From F22 sp963678855 (GTDB lineage: Bacteria; Bacteroidota; Bacteroidia; Bacteroidales; Bacteroidaceae): 64,000 bases of DNA. Positions 15,278-24,865 of this stretch are shown one piece after another. Numbering within the stretch: position 1 is the first letter of the stretch; each line of letters begins with the position of its first letter. The stretch spans positions 124,001 through 188,000 of the forward strand of contig OY787448.1 of assembly GCA_963678855.1 (NCBI GenBank), given 5' to 3'. Both the position numbers and the translations under genes were made by a program. The notes beneath the pieces are model-generated. The model saw only the letters and a list, made by a program, of their open reading frames with translations, was not told where the DNA came from and did no database searches.

Positions 15278-16747
15278 ATGCTGTTTAATTCCGTAGAGTT
15301 TTTGTTCTTTTTACCTATTGTATTTATTTTCTATTGGTTGCTGAAGAATAAACTGAAAGTACAAAATTTAATTATAGTTCTTTTTAGCTATTTGTTTTAT
15401 GGCTGGTGGGATTGGAAGTTTTCCATCCTAATAGCTATAACAACTTTGTGTAGCTATTATTGTGGAATACTTATTGAGCGCTTTAATGGAAAGCGCAAAA
15501 TGCAAAAATGGATAAGTGCAACAAATATTATTTTCAATCTATTAATTTTGTTTTATTACAAATATTGCAATTTTTTTATTGACAATGTAAATGCTGCATT
15601 CTCTTCTATTGGTGTAGATATGCATTTATCTTCATTACAAGTGATTTTACCTGTTGGGATTTCTTTTTACACATTTCAGGCTCTAAGTTACACTATCGAT
15701 ATCTACAATAGAAAAATGGATGCGACTAAGGATATTGTTGCTTTCTTTGCTTTTCTTTCTTTTTTTCCTCAACTTGTAGCTGGTCCTATTGAAAGAGCTT
15801 CGCATTTGTTGCCGCAATTTCAAAGTAAGCGGAAGTTTAATTACGAACTAGCAGTTGCTGGTGGTCAGCAGATGCTATGGGGATTCTTCAAGAAGATTGT
15901 TATTGCGGATAACTGTGCTCTATTTGTAAATAATATATTTGAGAACTCGAATCAGTTCGGTAGCTTAGGATTGACTTTAGGAGCTTTTTTGTTTACAATT
16001 CAGATTTATTGTGACTTTTCTGGTTACTCTGATATTGCTATCGGTACAGCAAAGCTTTTTGGAGTAGATTTGATGCAAAACTTCAACTTCCCGTATTTTA
16101 GTCGAGATATTGCAGAGTTCTGGAGAAAGTGGCATATTTCTTTAACAACTTGGTTTAGAGACTACATTTACATACCTTTAGGGGGGAGTCGAGGTGGAAA
16201 GATGGTTTCCTTTAGAAATACAATGGTTATCTTTCTTGTATCTGGATTTTGGCACGGTGCAAATTGGACATTTATAGCTTGGGGAGCATATCATGCAGTT
16301 TTATTTCTACCTTTACTATTGTTAGGCAAAAATAGAGCAAATAAAGGATCAGTCTCTGCAGGAAGAATATTTCCATCAATAAAAGAACTAGGACAGATGA
16401 TAATGACATTTGTTTTAGCTTTGATAGGATGGGTTTTATTTAGAGCTGAATCAATAAGTCAAGCTTGGAGTTATTTGAATGGAATGTTTTCTTTGCAATG
16501 GAATTTGCATGATATTGAGCTTGCAAAACTAGGAGTCCGTACATCTTTATTTTACACATTATTTTTTATTATCGTACTGTTTATTGTTGAATGGTTAAAT
16601 CGAAATAATGAATTTGGTATGAAAATTGAGAGACAATTATTTTAGAAAGTGAGATTTGTGAGATATATGTTATATGTAATTATTGCGATTATCATCTTAG
16701 GTTTTGGACCGATGGAGGCTTCTTCATTTATATACTTCAATTTTTAG
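15278..16747 (+). pseudogene. MBOAT O-acyltransferase (AlgI-like) with an in-frame stop
   Basis: This membrane-bound O-acyltransferase would acylate the polysaccharide on or across the inner membrane. The open frame 15278-16645 gives 455 residues with about ten membrane segments, the FFPQLVAGPIERASHLLPQ motif, FWRKWHISLTTWFRDYIYIPLGGSRGG, and the catalytic histidine in SGFWHGANWTF. A TAG at 16643-16645 ends the frame, but the same frame continues for 33 residues with MLYVIIAIIILGFG and ends SSFIYFNF, the usual C-terminal helix and FIYFxF end of this family. A full protein would have 488 sense residues. The stop thus removes the last membrane helix. The truncated form may or may not be active. 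Confidence 0.75.
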
Positions 16748-16750
16748 AAT

Positions 16751-17650
16751 ATGAAAAGATTTGTTGCCAAAATAGGCCTGTTGATTATATTGTTGCTTAT
16801 CGCTGTGTTTGCACTCGTTTTTAAATTAGATCGCAATGACTACTTCTATGCGTATAGTAAAAAAGTTGAACGCTTAGACTCGTTGCAGAATGTTCAAAAG
16901 CTAGTACTTTTAGGTGGCAGTAATTTAGCTTTTGGGATAAATAGTTCTAAACTGCAAACTGAACTGAACATACCTGTTGTAAATATGGGACTTCATGCAG
17001 GACTTGGCTTGCGTTTTCAACTCGATGATATTTTGTCTAAGGTTGATAGTTTGGACTACTTAGTTATTGCCCCTGAATATGATAATTTTTTAGGAAAAGG
17101 AGCAGAAGGTGATATTAATACATTGACTCATATGTTTGTGCTCTCACCAGCTCATATGAAGAATTTGACATGTGATAAGTTTAAAGAAATACTTTTTCGT
17201 GTTCCACAAGATATTTGTCGTAATTCATTAGCTATGTCAAATAGACAATCAAATTCAGATTGGTCTTATAGTGCTAATAACTTTAATTATTTGGGTGATG
17301 AAGTAGGTCATTTAAGATACAACAAAATTTTCAAACCTCTTAAAACGCAATATTTTGCAAGTGATTTTAATCATCAATTTTCTAATTATTTTGTTGAAAA
17401 AATCTCACAGCTTGCTGATAATGGGGTTAGAATAATCCTTGTGCCACCTGTTATTCAAGAGTCGTATTACATGGCGAATAGATTAAAAGTGAAGGAAATT
17501 GTTGATGAGCTTGGTAAACGTGGAGTCGATTTTCATTTATCGCCAGATTCCACGGCCTTATCAGATAATAATTTCTTTGATACTGTATATCACGCTAATA
17601 AGACTGGTGTAGAATTATATACAGAAATGATATTAAATGTTTTGAATTAA
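16751..17650 (+). CDS. SGNH hydrolase-like partner of the MBOAT protein
   Basis: This 299-residue protein has one N-terminal membrane anchor (about residues 5-25) and an extracytoplasmic SGNH-like domain. Block I appears as LLGGSNLAFGIN (Gly-x-Ser near residue 56), and a C-terminal FDTVYHANKTG provides the Asp-x-x-His motif (D-T-V-Y-H, spaced one residue longer than usual). Proteins of this kind (AlgX/AlgJ/DltD-like) accept acyl groups from an MBOAT enzyme and transfer them to a polymer. The gene starts three bases after the MBOAT end, which supports that pairing. The exact family is not identified. Confidence 0.65.
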   Translation: MKRFVAKIGLLIILLLIAVFALVFKLDRNDYFYAYSKKVERLDSLQNVQKLVLLGGSNLAFGINSSKLQTELNIPVVNMGLHAGLGLRFQLDDILSKVDSLDYLVIAPEYDNFLGKGAEGDINTLTHMFVLSPAHMKNLTCDKFKEILFRVPQDICRNSLAMSNRQSNSDWSYSANNFNYLGDEVGHLRYNKIFKPLKTQYFASDFNHQFSNYFVEKISQLADNGVRIILVPPVIQESYYMANRLKVKEIVDELGKRGVDFHLSPDSTALSDNNFFDTVYHANKTGVELYTEMILNVLN

Positions 17651-17673
17651 GCTCTAAGAATAAGCAGAATTAT

Positions 17674-18687
17674 ATGAATACACTTGACAGAAACTATACC
17701 GTAGAAACGGTAAGAGTTGTAGCTATGTTGCTGATTGTTTATCTCCATTTTTGGCAGAATGCATATCTTTTACCAAGTCATGGTGAATATGAACAATCTA
17801 TTGTACTAATAATGATTCGTTCTATAGCTTCAATATCAGTTCCTTTGTATATTTATATTTCAGGATGGTTCCAGATTTCATTTAAACTCAATAAGGTCTA
17901 CAGCCTATGGAAGCATGCGGTTTTTTATGCTTTGGTTTCTGCAATTCTTATGCTTGTTTTCTTTGATGGCCCATACAAGCATTTGATATCTTCATTTTTA
18001 CCTGTGACTAGAGGACCTTGGTGGTTTTTATCTTCATATATTGTATTAATGGTTATAGCACCCTTTATAAATCAAGGTTTTGCTCAAATGTCTCAGAAAC
18101 ATATTAGGCCGATTTTATTTTTGATATCAACAGCGTGTTGTTTTTGCATGCAGTTTGGGTCAAGAGATCGATTTGGTGGTTCTTTGCTCACATTAGTAAC
18201 AATATACATGTGGGCCATGTATCATAAAAAGTATTTGTTCCCAATAAAGAATAGTAAAATATATGCAATTATAGCTTTGTTTTTACTTATAATATCCGGA
18301 TTTTTTGGTTATTATTACACAGATATATTTGATAACTTGATTAAATATATTTGGGCGTATAATTCAATTGTAATTATGCTTACTTGTGCTTTTGTTTTTG
18401 ATGCCTTGATTAATTCAAAAACTTTACGTGGTTTTTCAAATAAAAACTGTCGATGGATAACTTTTCTATCATCATCAACATTTCAGGTATACTTGTTGCA
18501 CGAGTCATATGTTGGAAAAAAAATACTTTCTTTGTCATATGTGAGATGTGACAGTGTAGTTGTTGTTCTTCTTGGAGTTGCTGCATGTTTTATTCTTTGT
18601 GTATTTGTTGATAAATTGAGAATTGGTTTTGTAGGTTTAATATGTAGATTGGTAGGAGTTGATACATGGAGAAAAATAAAAAAATAG
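17674..18687 (+). CDS. Acyltransferase 3 family membrane protein
   Basis: This 337-residue protein has about ten membrane helices and the N-terminal family pattern NYTVETVRVVAMLLIVYLHFWQN, where Arg and the conserved His of the active site can be seen. Family members (OafA/WecH type) O-acetylate or otherwise acylate sugars of surface polysaccharides. It overlaps the wzx gene by 22 bases, so the two are probably co-translated. It is one of two such enzymes in module A; the other lies at 25.6 kb. Confidence 0.82.
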   Translation: MNTLDRNYTVETVRVVAMLLIVYLHFWQNAYLLPSHGEYEQSIVLIMIRSIASISVPLYIYISGWFQISFKLNKVYSLWKHAVFYALVSAILMLVFFDGPYKHLISSFLPVTRGPWWFLSSYIVLMVIAPFINQGFAQMSQKHIRPILFLISTACCFCMQFGSRDRFGGSLLTLVTIYMWAMYHKKYLFPIKNSKIYAIIALFLLIISGFFGYYYTDIFDNLIKYIWAYNSIVIMLTCAFVFDALINSKTLRGFSNKNCRWITFLSSSTFQVYLLHESYVGKKILSLSYVRCDSVVVVLLGVAACFILCVFVDKLRIGFVGLICRLVGVDTWRKIKK

Positions 18688-20189
18688 CTAAAAACTCGCT
18701 TTTTCTAACTGTTCGAGTTCTGTTTAATTTATTCATCACTTTATATACATCCAGAATAATTTTAAAAGAGCTAGGTGTTACTGATTTCGGCCTTTTTAAT
18801 GTTGTTGGTGGACTTGTTGGAATTATTGGTTTTTTTCAATCTGTTTTAAGTAACGTAAATGTACGATTCTTTTCGAATTTGATTGGTGCTAAACAAGATT
18901 ATTTATTGAGGAAGTATGTAGAGTTTTGTAATATATTTTATCTGTTGATTATTTTGATAGTAGTGTTTTTTGCAGAAACTGTCGGTGTTTGGTTTATTAA
19001 TAAGGTACTAGTTATTCCAGAAGATCGTCTTTTTGCGTGTAATATTGTCTTTCAGAGTTCTATACTTATTTTTGCTCTTTCGACCATAAATGTCATTTAT
19101 AATTCATTGATAATAGCTCGTGAAGATATGCATATCTATTCCTATGTGGGGATTATTCAATCTTTTGGGAAATTAGCGATAGCACTTGGATTGGGTCTGT
19201 TTTTGTATGATCATTTGATTATATATTCTCTACTGAATGTTCTACTATTTGTTCTTGTATTGAGCTTTTCAATTTATTATGTTATCAAAAATTATTCAGA
19301 AGTTTCATTTAAAATGAAGTGGAATAATGAGATATTTAGGGAATTTGCCCCATTTGCTTCATGGAATTTAGTAGGCTGTGGAGTCTGGGCTATGAACACT
19401 CAAGGAATCAACATTCTTTTAAACAACGCCTTTGATCCAACAGTTAATGCAGCTCGAGCAATCGCTACACAAATATCTAACTCAACAAAGATTTTTGCTG
19501 TAAATACAATAACTTCTTTTAGGCCTCAAATCATAAGTAGTTATTCCGAAAAGAATTATGATAGATATAATGAACTTATTTATACTAGTAGTCGGTTCTC
19601 ATTCTACTTGTTGTGGGTTTTGGCTCTACCACTAATGTTGAGTTTGCCTTTTGTGTTAGATCTGTGGTTAATTGATGTTCCTGAGTATGCAGCTATCTTT
19701 TGCATATACACTATATGTTTTACTTTGGTTGATATGTTGAATGAGCCTATTTGGTCTGCTGTGCAAGCTACTGGGTTTATAAAGAAATACCAATTGTACG
19801 GTAATGTGGTTTTTGCTTTAGCATTACCAGTGTCTTATGTATTGGTTGATTGGTTAAAGATGTCGCCTGTTTCACCATTTATTGCTCTGTTTGTAATTAG
19901 GTTGATTTATTTTTTTGTATTACTTCCTGTTGTTAGACGACAGGCTAAAATTTCATTGACTGTATACTTTACCCGAGTAATAGTAAATATTGTAGTTGTG
20001 GTAGTCACTTCACTTGTATTGTCATTTATAGGTAGCCAACTTTTATCTTATCTTAAAATCGAGCCTATGTTGCTCAACTTATTGCAAGTTGCTATTATTT
20101 TTGTGAGCTGCTTAGTAGTCATCGTGACTTTAGGCTTGACTAAAACGGAGCGTAAAACAGTTTTGCAGTATATAAAGAAAAAGATTTAA
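18666..20189 (+). CDS. wzx: Wzx-type polysaccharide flippase (module A)
   Basis: This 507-residue membrane protein of the MATE/MOP superfamily has 12-14 predicted helices and would flip undecaprenyl-linked repeat units across the inner membrane. The N-terminus SLFLTVRVLFNLFITLYTSRIILKELG and the loop FGLFNVVGGLVGIIGFFQSVL are typical. It is clearly related to the second flippase at 40.2 kb, which shares TSRIIL/SSRVIL and VVGG-VG motifs. It overlaps the acyltransferase upstream and is followed by an EpsG-type polymerase. Confidence 0.88.
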   Translation: MEKNKKIAKNSLFLTVRVLFNLFITLYTSRIILKELGVTDFGLFNVVGGLVGIIGFFQSVLSNVNVRFFSNLIGAKQDYLLRKYVEFCNIFYLLIILIVVFFAETVGVWFINKVLVIPEDRLFACNIVFQSSILIFALSTINVIYNSLIIAREDMHIYSYVGIIQSFGKLAIALGLGLFLYDHLIIYSLLNVLLFVLVLSFSIYYVIKNYSEVSFKMKWNNEIFREFAPFASWNLVGCGVWAMNTQGINILLNNAFDPTVNAARAIATQISNSTKIFAVNTITSFRPQIISSYSEKNYDRYNELIYTSSRFSFYLLWVLALPLMLSLPFVLDLWLIDVPEYAAIFCIYTICFTLVDMLNEPIWSAVQATGFIKKYQLYGNVVFALALPVSYVLVDWLKMSPVSPFIALFVIRLIYFFVLLPVVRRQAKISLTVYFTRVIVNIVVVVVTSLVLSFIGSQLLSYLKIEPMLLNLLQVAIIFVSCLVVIVTLGLTKTERKTVLQYIKKKI

Positions 20190-20199
20190 TCAAAATAGT

Positions 20200-21354
20200 A
20201 TGCCAATTGTTTATTTCTCATTTATTTTGTTGCTTTTCTATCTAATAGGTGAATCGTCAGCAAACGATAAAACTTTAGCAAAAAATAAAGCTGTTGCTTA
20301 TTTGACACCCATTCTTTTGCTTTGTGTTGTCTCCTTTATCTTAGGTGTTAGGGACATTAGATCAGACTTCGTTGATTACAGAATTTATTACAATAATTTG
20401 CTTCAAGGTGCTCATTATTTGAACAGCAGAACGCATGAGTTTTTATACCATTTAATTCAGCAAATATTTGCTTATTTCGAAGTTAGATATTTTGTCTTTT
20501 ATTCATTTAATGTACTTTTGATGATACTTCCAGTAGTTTTTGCAGCTAAAAAGCTTAAGAATGTGAAAATTACTGCTGGGTTAGTGATGCTTTTTTACTT
20601 TATACAACATCTCGCTTTTGTAGGTGGTTGCAATAGACAAATGATAGTGATAAGTATTTTCTTTTATCTCGTCTCAGCATTATTTTCTGGCAAAGCTAGA
20701 GTTGAGGAGACGGTTATTTTATTTGTAATATCATTTTTTATCCATCGTTCCGCCATAATTGCTGCGTTATTTTATATGCTGATATATTTTTGGCGTGTCA
20801 ATTTTTCTTTCTACATACAAGTTATTGTATTATTTGTTATTTGGATTATAAGTCCTAGTGCTCAAGATGTATTTAAGGAGCTGGTTTATTTTTTTGCTAG
20901 TGTAACCCAGCATTCAGCTTATATTTTTGATATTGAGGAAATTGATGAGATAGATACTAGCTTGATGATAACTGGCATTGGGTCTGTGTTGATAAACTTA
21001 AGATATTTTGTATTGCTTTATGGTTTGAATCAAATGTTAAAGGAGAATTTTAAGGAGGATATAACAAGAGGTATGTTGACTTTATTCTTTATAGGACTGT
21101 GTTATTATTATCTTACATCTCATATAAATTCTTTTGGCGCTGTACAAAGAGCTAATTATCCATTATATAGTTTTGCTTTACCTGTTGTCTGGTATTTATC
21201 ATATTGTATTCAAAACAGCAAGAAAATCTTCAACAATCCACTACATTTACTGTCTATATCTATAGCTATTGGCAGTATTTTAATTGCTTTTTTTGATCAT
21301 ATTTCTAGGCCTTTCTACCCAGGCTTGACTCCACTTAATTTTATATCATTATGA
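20200..21354 (+). CDS. EpsG-family polysaccharide polymerase (Wzy candidate)
   Basis: This 384-residue multi-spanning membrane protein has the EpsG-type N-terminal pattern LGVRDIRSDFVDYRIYYNNL (an Arg followed by D-Y-x-x-Y), then FFIHRSAIIAALFYML. EpsG-family proteins act as the polymerase that joins flipped repeat units. It is next to wzx and upstream of the fucosyltransferases, the expected position for the module A polymerase. It overlaps the following gene by four bases (ATGA). Confidence 0.78.
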   Translation: MPIVYFSFILLLFYLIGESSANDKTLAKNKAVAYLTPILLLCVVSFILGVRDIRSDFVDYRIYYNNLLQGAHYLNSRTHEFLYHLIQQIFAYFEVRYFVFYSFNVLLMILPVVFAAKKLKNVKITAGLVMLFYFIQHLAFVGGCNRQMIVISIFFYLVSALFSGKARVEETVILFVISFFIHRSAIIAALFYMLIYFWRVNFSFYIQVIVLFVIWIISPSAQDVFKELVYFFASVTQHSAYIFDIEEIDEIDTSLMITGIGSVLINLRYFVLLYGLNQMLKENFKEDITRGMLTLFFIGLCYYYLTSHINSFGAVQRANYPLYSFALPVVWYLSYCIQNSKKIFNNPLHLLSISIAIGSILIAFFDHISRPFYPGLTPLNFISL

Positions 21355-22319
21355 GAATAAATATCATATTCCCTTTCCCTGATAAATTTGCATTTGTCAG
21401 GCAGTTATCAAAAGAAATTAAACGAAGCCATGAAATCGAGGTAAATAACTTCGATAGTTCTATAGTATGGGATATCATAATTGTTTATGAAAAAGTTCTC
21501 GAGAACTTTTCTTTGAATTGTAAAAATGGCGGTTTAGTTTTTCTTTCTGGAGAACCACCTTTGATGAACTATTATACAAGAAGATTTTTAAGACAGTTTG
21601 ATGTAGTAATAACTTCTCATAAATCAATCAGTCATGTTAATACAGTATTAAGTCAGCAATCTTTACCTTGGTTAATTGGAGAGTCAGATGGTAATAAATA
21701 CACATTTGATTATTTTGAAAATTTTCTTCCATCAAAAAATAAGAGTATTTCATCAATTTGTTCTTTTAAGCGAATTTTGCCAGGACACAATAAAAGAAAT
21801 AAACTTATTCGTGACGTTATAAAACAATATCCTCAAATTGACTTGTATGGAAGGAGTTATAACTTTATAGAAGATAAGATAGAAGCTTTGTCTGATTATA
21901 GATTTCATTTATGTGTTGAAAACTCTATAGTTCCTGATTATTGGACAGAAAAGTTATCTGATCCGATTTTAGCTTTGTCCGTGCCAATATATATAGGATG
22001 TCCAAATATAAGTAGTTATTTTACGGAGAACGAAGTCATAGATTGCACATCTATGAGTTTTGATGAGCTTAAAAAATGCATTGACTGTATATTAGAAAAT
22101 CCAGAAAAAGAGTATCAGAAAAGATTGCCACATTTGTTATCAGCTCGTAATAAGGTTCTTAACGATTACAATCTTATTCCTAATGTAATATCAAAAGTGA
22201 GTTTATCTGGTGTATCTAGACTTAGAACAGTAATTGCTTACCAAAATACGAGAAGGTACAAATTCAGACTATTACAAATAAAAGCTTTGCGAAGAGCTGC
22301 AATTTTTTTCGGATTATGA
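21351..22319 (+). CDS. GT10-type fucosyltransferase-like glycosyltransferase (A)
   Basis: This 322-residue protein carries the GT10 C-terminal signature: FHLCVENSIVPDYWTEKL followed by VPIYIGCPNISSYF. The N-terminal half has LVFLSGEPPLMNYYTRRFLRQFD, typical of bacterial GT10 relatives. The family usually transfers fucose from GDP-fucose in alpha-1,3/4 linkage, and the gmd-fcl operon upstream would provide the donor. ATGA overlaps on both sides link it to the polymerase and to the GT11 gene. A paralogue is encoded at 42.9 kb in module B. Confidence 0.82.
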   Translation: MRINIIFPFPDKFAFVRQLSKEIKRSHEIEVNNFDSSIVWDIIIVYEKVLENFSLNCKNGGLVFLSGEPPLMNYYTRRFLRQFDVVITSHKSISHVNTVLSQQSLPWLIGESDGNKYTFDYFENFLPSKNKSISSICSFKRILPGHNKRNKLIRDVIKQYPQIDLYGRSYNFIEDKIEALSDYRFHLCVENSIVPDYWTEKLSDPILALSVPIYIGCPNISSYFTENEVIDCTSMSFDELKKCIDCILENPEKEYQKRLPHLLSARNKVLNDYNLIPNVISKVSLSGVSRLRTVIAYQNTRRYKFRLLQIKALRRAAIFFGL

Positions 22320-23170
22320 TAATAGTAAGATTAAGAGGGAGATTAGGTAATCATTTGTTTCAGATTGCTACAGCGAAGTCTCTTACAGATGATGTTAGAG
22401 TTGTGTTTTCATCAGATTTTTCTAAAGAGGACTTTTATAAGTATAAAGATTCTTTGTTTTCGACAATAAAGATTGCATCAGATGATGACTGTTTAGGGTT
22501 ACCAGTTATAGAAGAAAAATCTTACGCTTTTAGCCCTTTCCCAAATAAGATGCCAGAGAGTTTTGTCTTAGAGGGGTACTTTCAATCTTTTAAGTATTTT
22601 GACTCCCAAAAGATTAGTGTGTTTTTTAAATGTCCTGATAATGTTGTTGATGATTTGAATAATAGATATGGACACCTTGACCCTGATAGAACAGTCTCTA
22701 TTAATGTTCGACGAGGTGATTATTTGAAGTTTCCACACCGACATCCATTCTGTGGCCTAGAATATTATTTAAAAGCAATCAAACGCTTCCCCAAAGATAG
22801 TGTCTTTGTTGTTTCCAGTGATGATATAGCATGGTGTAAAAAGAATTTTACCAATGGTAATTTTGTTTTTCAAGAAAACTCTTACCCTTTACTCGACCTT
22901 TATGTTCAGTCGTATTGCAAGCATAATATTTTAAGTAACTCGTCTTTTTCATGGTGGGGAGCCATGTTTAATACTCACGGTGATAAAATTGTTATAGTAC
23001 CTAAAGAGTGGTATGGAATTAGATTACGACATTTGGCCATAGATGATTTAATTCCTGCAACTTATGAAAAGATAGGTATTAAGCAGTCTACAAAAGATAG
23101 AGTTCATGCTTTATTATTATGTACAAAAGAATGGATGAGTGATCAAATAAAAAGAATACATCATAAATAG
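22316..23170 (+). CDS. GT11 alpha-1,2-fucosyltransferase-like enzyme
   Basis: This 284-residue protein opens with VRLRGRLGNHLFQIATAKSL, the GT11 N-terminal motif, and has VSINVRRGDYL, the GDP-fucose-binding motif, followed by FVVSSDDIAWCKKNF and SNSSFSWWGAMF. It would transfer L-fucose in alpha-1,2 linkage. It begins inside the stop of the GT10 gene (ATGA). Two fucosyltransferase-type genes next to each other, with gmd-fcl in the same locus, point to a fucosylated polymer. Confidence 0.9.
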   Translation: MIIVRLRGRLGNHLFQIATAKSLTDDVRVVFSSDFSKEDFYKYKDSLFSTIKIASDDDCLGLPVIEEKSYAFSPFPNKMPESFVLEGYFQSFKYFDSQKISVFFKCPDNVVDDLNNRYGHLDPDRTVSINVRRGDYLKFPHRHPFCGLEYYLKAIKRFPKDSVFVVSSDDIAWCKKNFTNGNFVFQENSYPLLDLYVQSYCKHNILSNSSFSWWGAMFNTHGDKIVIVPKEWYGIRLRHLAIDDLIPATYEKIGIKQSTKDRVHALLLCTKEWMSDQIKRIHHK

Positions 23171-23172
23171 TT

Positions 23173-24123
23173 ATGCATATGAAATTGTCTATAATTGTTC
23201 CTGTATATAATGTTGAACAGTATTTAGTTAGTTGTTTAGATTCTATCATCGACTCTATTATTCAGGAAGAAGTGGAGCTGATTGTGATAAATGATGGTAG
23301 CACAGATAGTTCGCTTGAAATTATAAATGTATACAAAGAAAAACACCCTTTTATCAAAACCTACAATCAAACTAATAAGGGGCTAAGTGTAACTCGTAAT
23401 GCAGGTCTTGATTATGCTTGTGGTGATTATGTATGGTTTGTTGATTCGGACGATTTGGTCACAGAAACAGCTATCTCTACAATATTGAGTCAGTCTAAAA
23501 AACAAGATGTGTTAGTTATTGGATATACTGATTTTGATACTGAGACAATGGATACTATCGGCAAGTACTTACCTCAATCACACACATGTGAAGGTAAATC
23601 TGCTTCGCTTCATAAAGTTCCAATACCTGCTCAATTTTTTGTTTATAGAAGAGCTTTTTTATTGGAGAAGAATCTAAAGTTTTATCCATCAATATATCAC
23701 GAAGATTTCGAGTTTACACCTCGAATGCTATATTTGGCATCCAATGTCACTTTTGTTAATCATATATGCTATTTAAGAAGGCATCGCACAGGCTCTATAA
23801 CTACAACACCGAATCCACAACGGGCTTATGATATGTTGGTGGTAATAAAAAGTTTGAAAGACTTTTTGCAAGGAGTTACTGAGCAAAAAAACAGACTAAA
23901 ATTTAATAATTTAATATCATTGGGATTTAACAATATGTTAAAAGCACTTTCAGCTGTTGACAATCAAGAAGAACTAAATGATTTTTATAAAGTAGTTCTT
24001 GCTGAAGATTTTACTAAAGCATTATGTGCATCAAATGTATTAAAGTATAAAATAGAAGGTATTTGTATAAACCTTTGCCCTTCTTGTATAGATATTTTTT
24101 GTAGAATCCAAAGAACTAAATGA
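23173..24123 (+). CDS. GT2 glycosyltransferase
   Basis: This 316-residue GT-A fold enzyme starts KLSIIVPVYNVEQYLVSCLDSI, has LIVINDGSTDSSLEII and the metal-binding VWFVDSDDLVT, and YHEDFEFTPRMLY near the acceptor site. It adds a sugar to the lipid-linked repeat unit on the cytoplasmic face. An ATG two codons downstream (23179) is an equally good start. Donor and linkage cannot be told from sequence. Confidence 0.9.
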   Translation: MHMKLSIIVPVYNVEQYLVSCLDSIIDSIIQEEVELIVINDGSTDSSLEIINVYKEKHPFIKTYNQTNKGLSVTRNAGLDYACGDYVWFVDSDDLVTETAISTILSQSKKQDVLVIGYTDFDTETMDTIGKYLPQSHTCEGKSASLHKVPIPAQFFVYRRAFLLEKNLKFYPSIYHEDFEFTPRMLYLASNVTFVNHICYLRRHRTGSITTTPNPQRAYDMLVVIKSLKDFLQGVTEQKNRLKFNNLISLGFNNMLKALSAVDNQEELNDFYKVVLAEDFTKALCASNVLKYKIEGICINLCPSCIDIFCRIQRTK

Positions 24124-24124
24124 T

Positions 24125-24865
24125 ATGAAAATCCTATTAAAAATACGAGCTTACTCAAAGTTGTTGAGAAATATTAGTCTTGTGCGGACTGTTTATGTGA
24201 ATTTGGCTACACAAAGGTTTTCTCACGCGTTGAGACTTCCTATTTTAGTCGGAAAATGTGTAAGAATTAGAACTTTAGGAAGTATTGATTTGGTTGGACC
24301 ATTGAAAACTGGTATGCTATCTTTAGGAGTTCATCATCTTACAGTTGATCATAATAAGAACATCTTTGTTTTAGAAAATTATGGACAGATAGTATCTGGG
24401 AATAAAGTGATAATTCGAAGTGGGTGTAAATTGTTTGTAGGTGAATCTGGAAGTTTAATACTTGGGGATGATATACAAATAGGAGCTAATGCTATTATTC
24501 AAGTTTGTAAAAAAATTAATATAGATTCCACTTGTAGATTCTCTTGGAACTGTCAGTTGCTTGATTCTAATATTCACTTCGTGAAAAATTTAAAATCGGG
24601 TAAGGTCTCTCCTAGAGAAAAAGAAATTCATATTTCTTCAAAATGTTGGATTGGAAATCATGCGAAAATAGGAAAAGGTATTACATTAAATAAAGGAACT
24701 ATAGTTGCTGCAAATAGTGTAGTAACAAAAGGGCCAAAAAACGAAAATACTATTATGGCTGGTGCTCCCGCAGTTGAAATAGCTGAGGGGTTTGAACGGA
24801 TATTCAATCATAAAGAAGAAGGAGAATGGATAGAATTTTATAATAATAAAAATAAAGAAGGATGA
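24125..24865 (+). CDS. Left-handed beta-helix (hexapeptide) acyltransferase
   Basis: This 246-residue protein has imperfect hexapeptide repeats from about residue 95, including LGDDIQIGANAIIQVCKKI and ISSKCWIGNHAKIGKGITLNKGTIVAANSVV, and ends in MAGAPAVEI. This is the LbetaH fold of WcaF/maltose-acetyltransferase-like enzymes that acetylate sugars with acetyl-CoA. It lies among glycosyltransferases of module A and overlaps the next start by four bases. Confidence 0.82.
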   Translation: MKILLKIRAYSKLLRNISLVRTVYVNLATQRFSHALRLPILVGKCVRIRTLGSIDLVGPLKTGMLSLGVHHLTVDHNKNIFVLENYGQIVSGNKVIIRSGCKLFVGESGSLILGDDIQIGANAIIQVCKKINIDSTCRFSWNCQLLDSNIHFVKNLKSGKVSPREKEIHISSKCWIGNHAKIGKGITLNKGTIVAANSVVTKGPKNENTIMAGAPAVEIAEGFERIFNHKEEGEWIEFYNNKNKEG

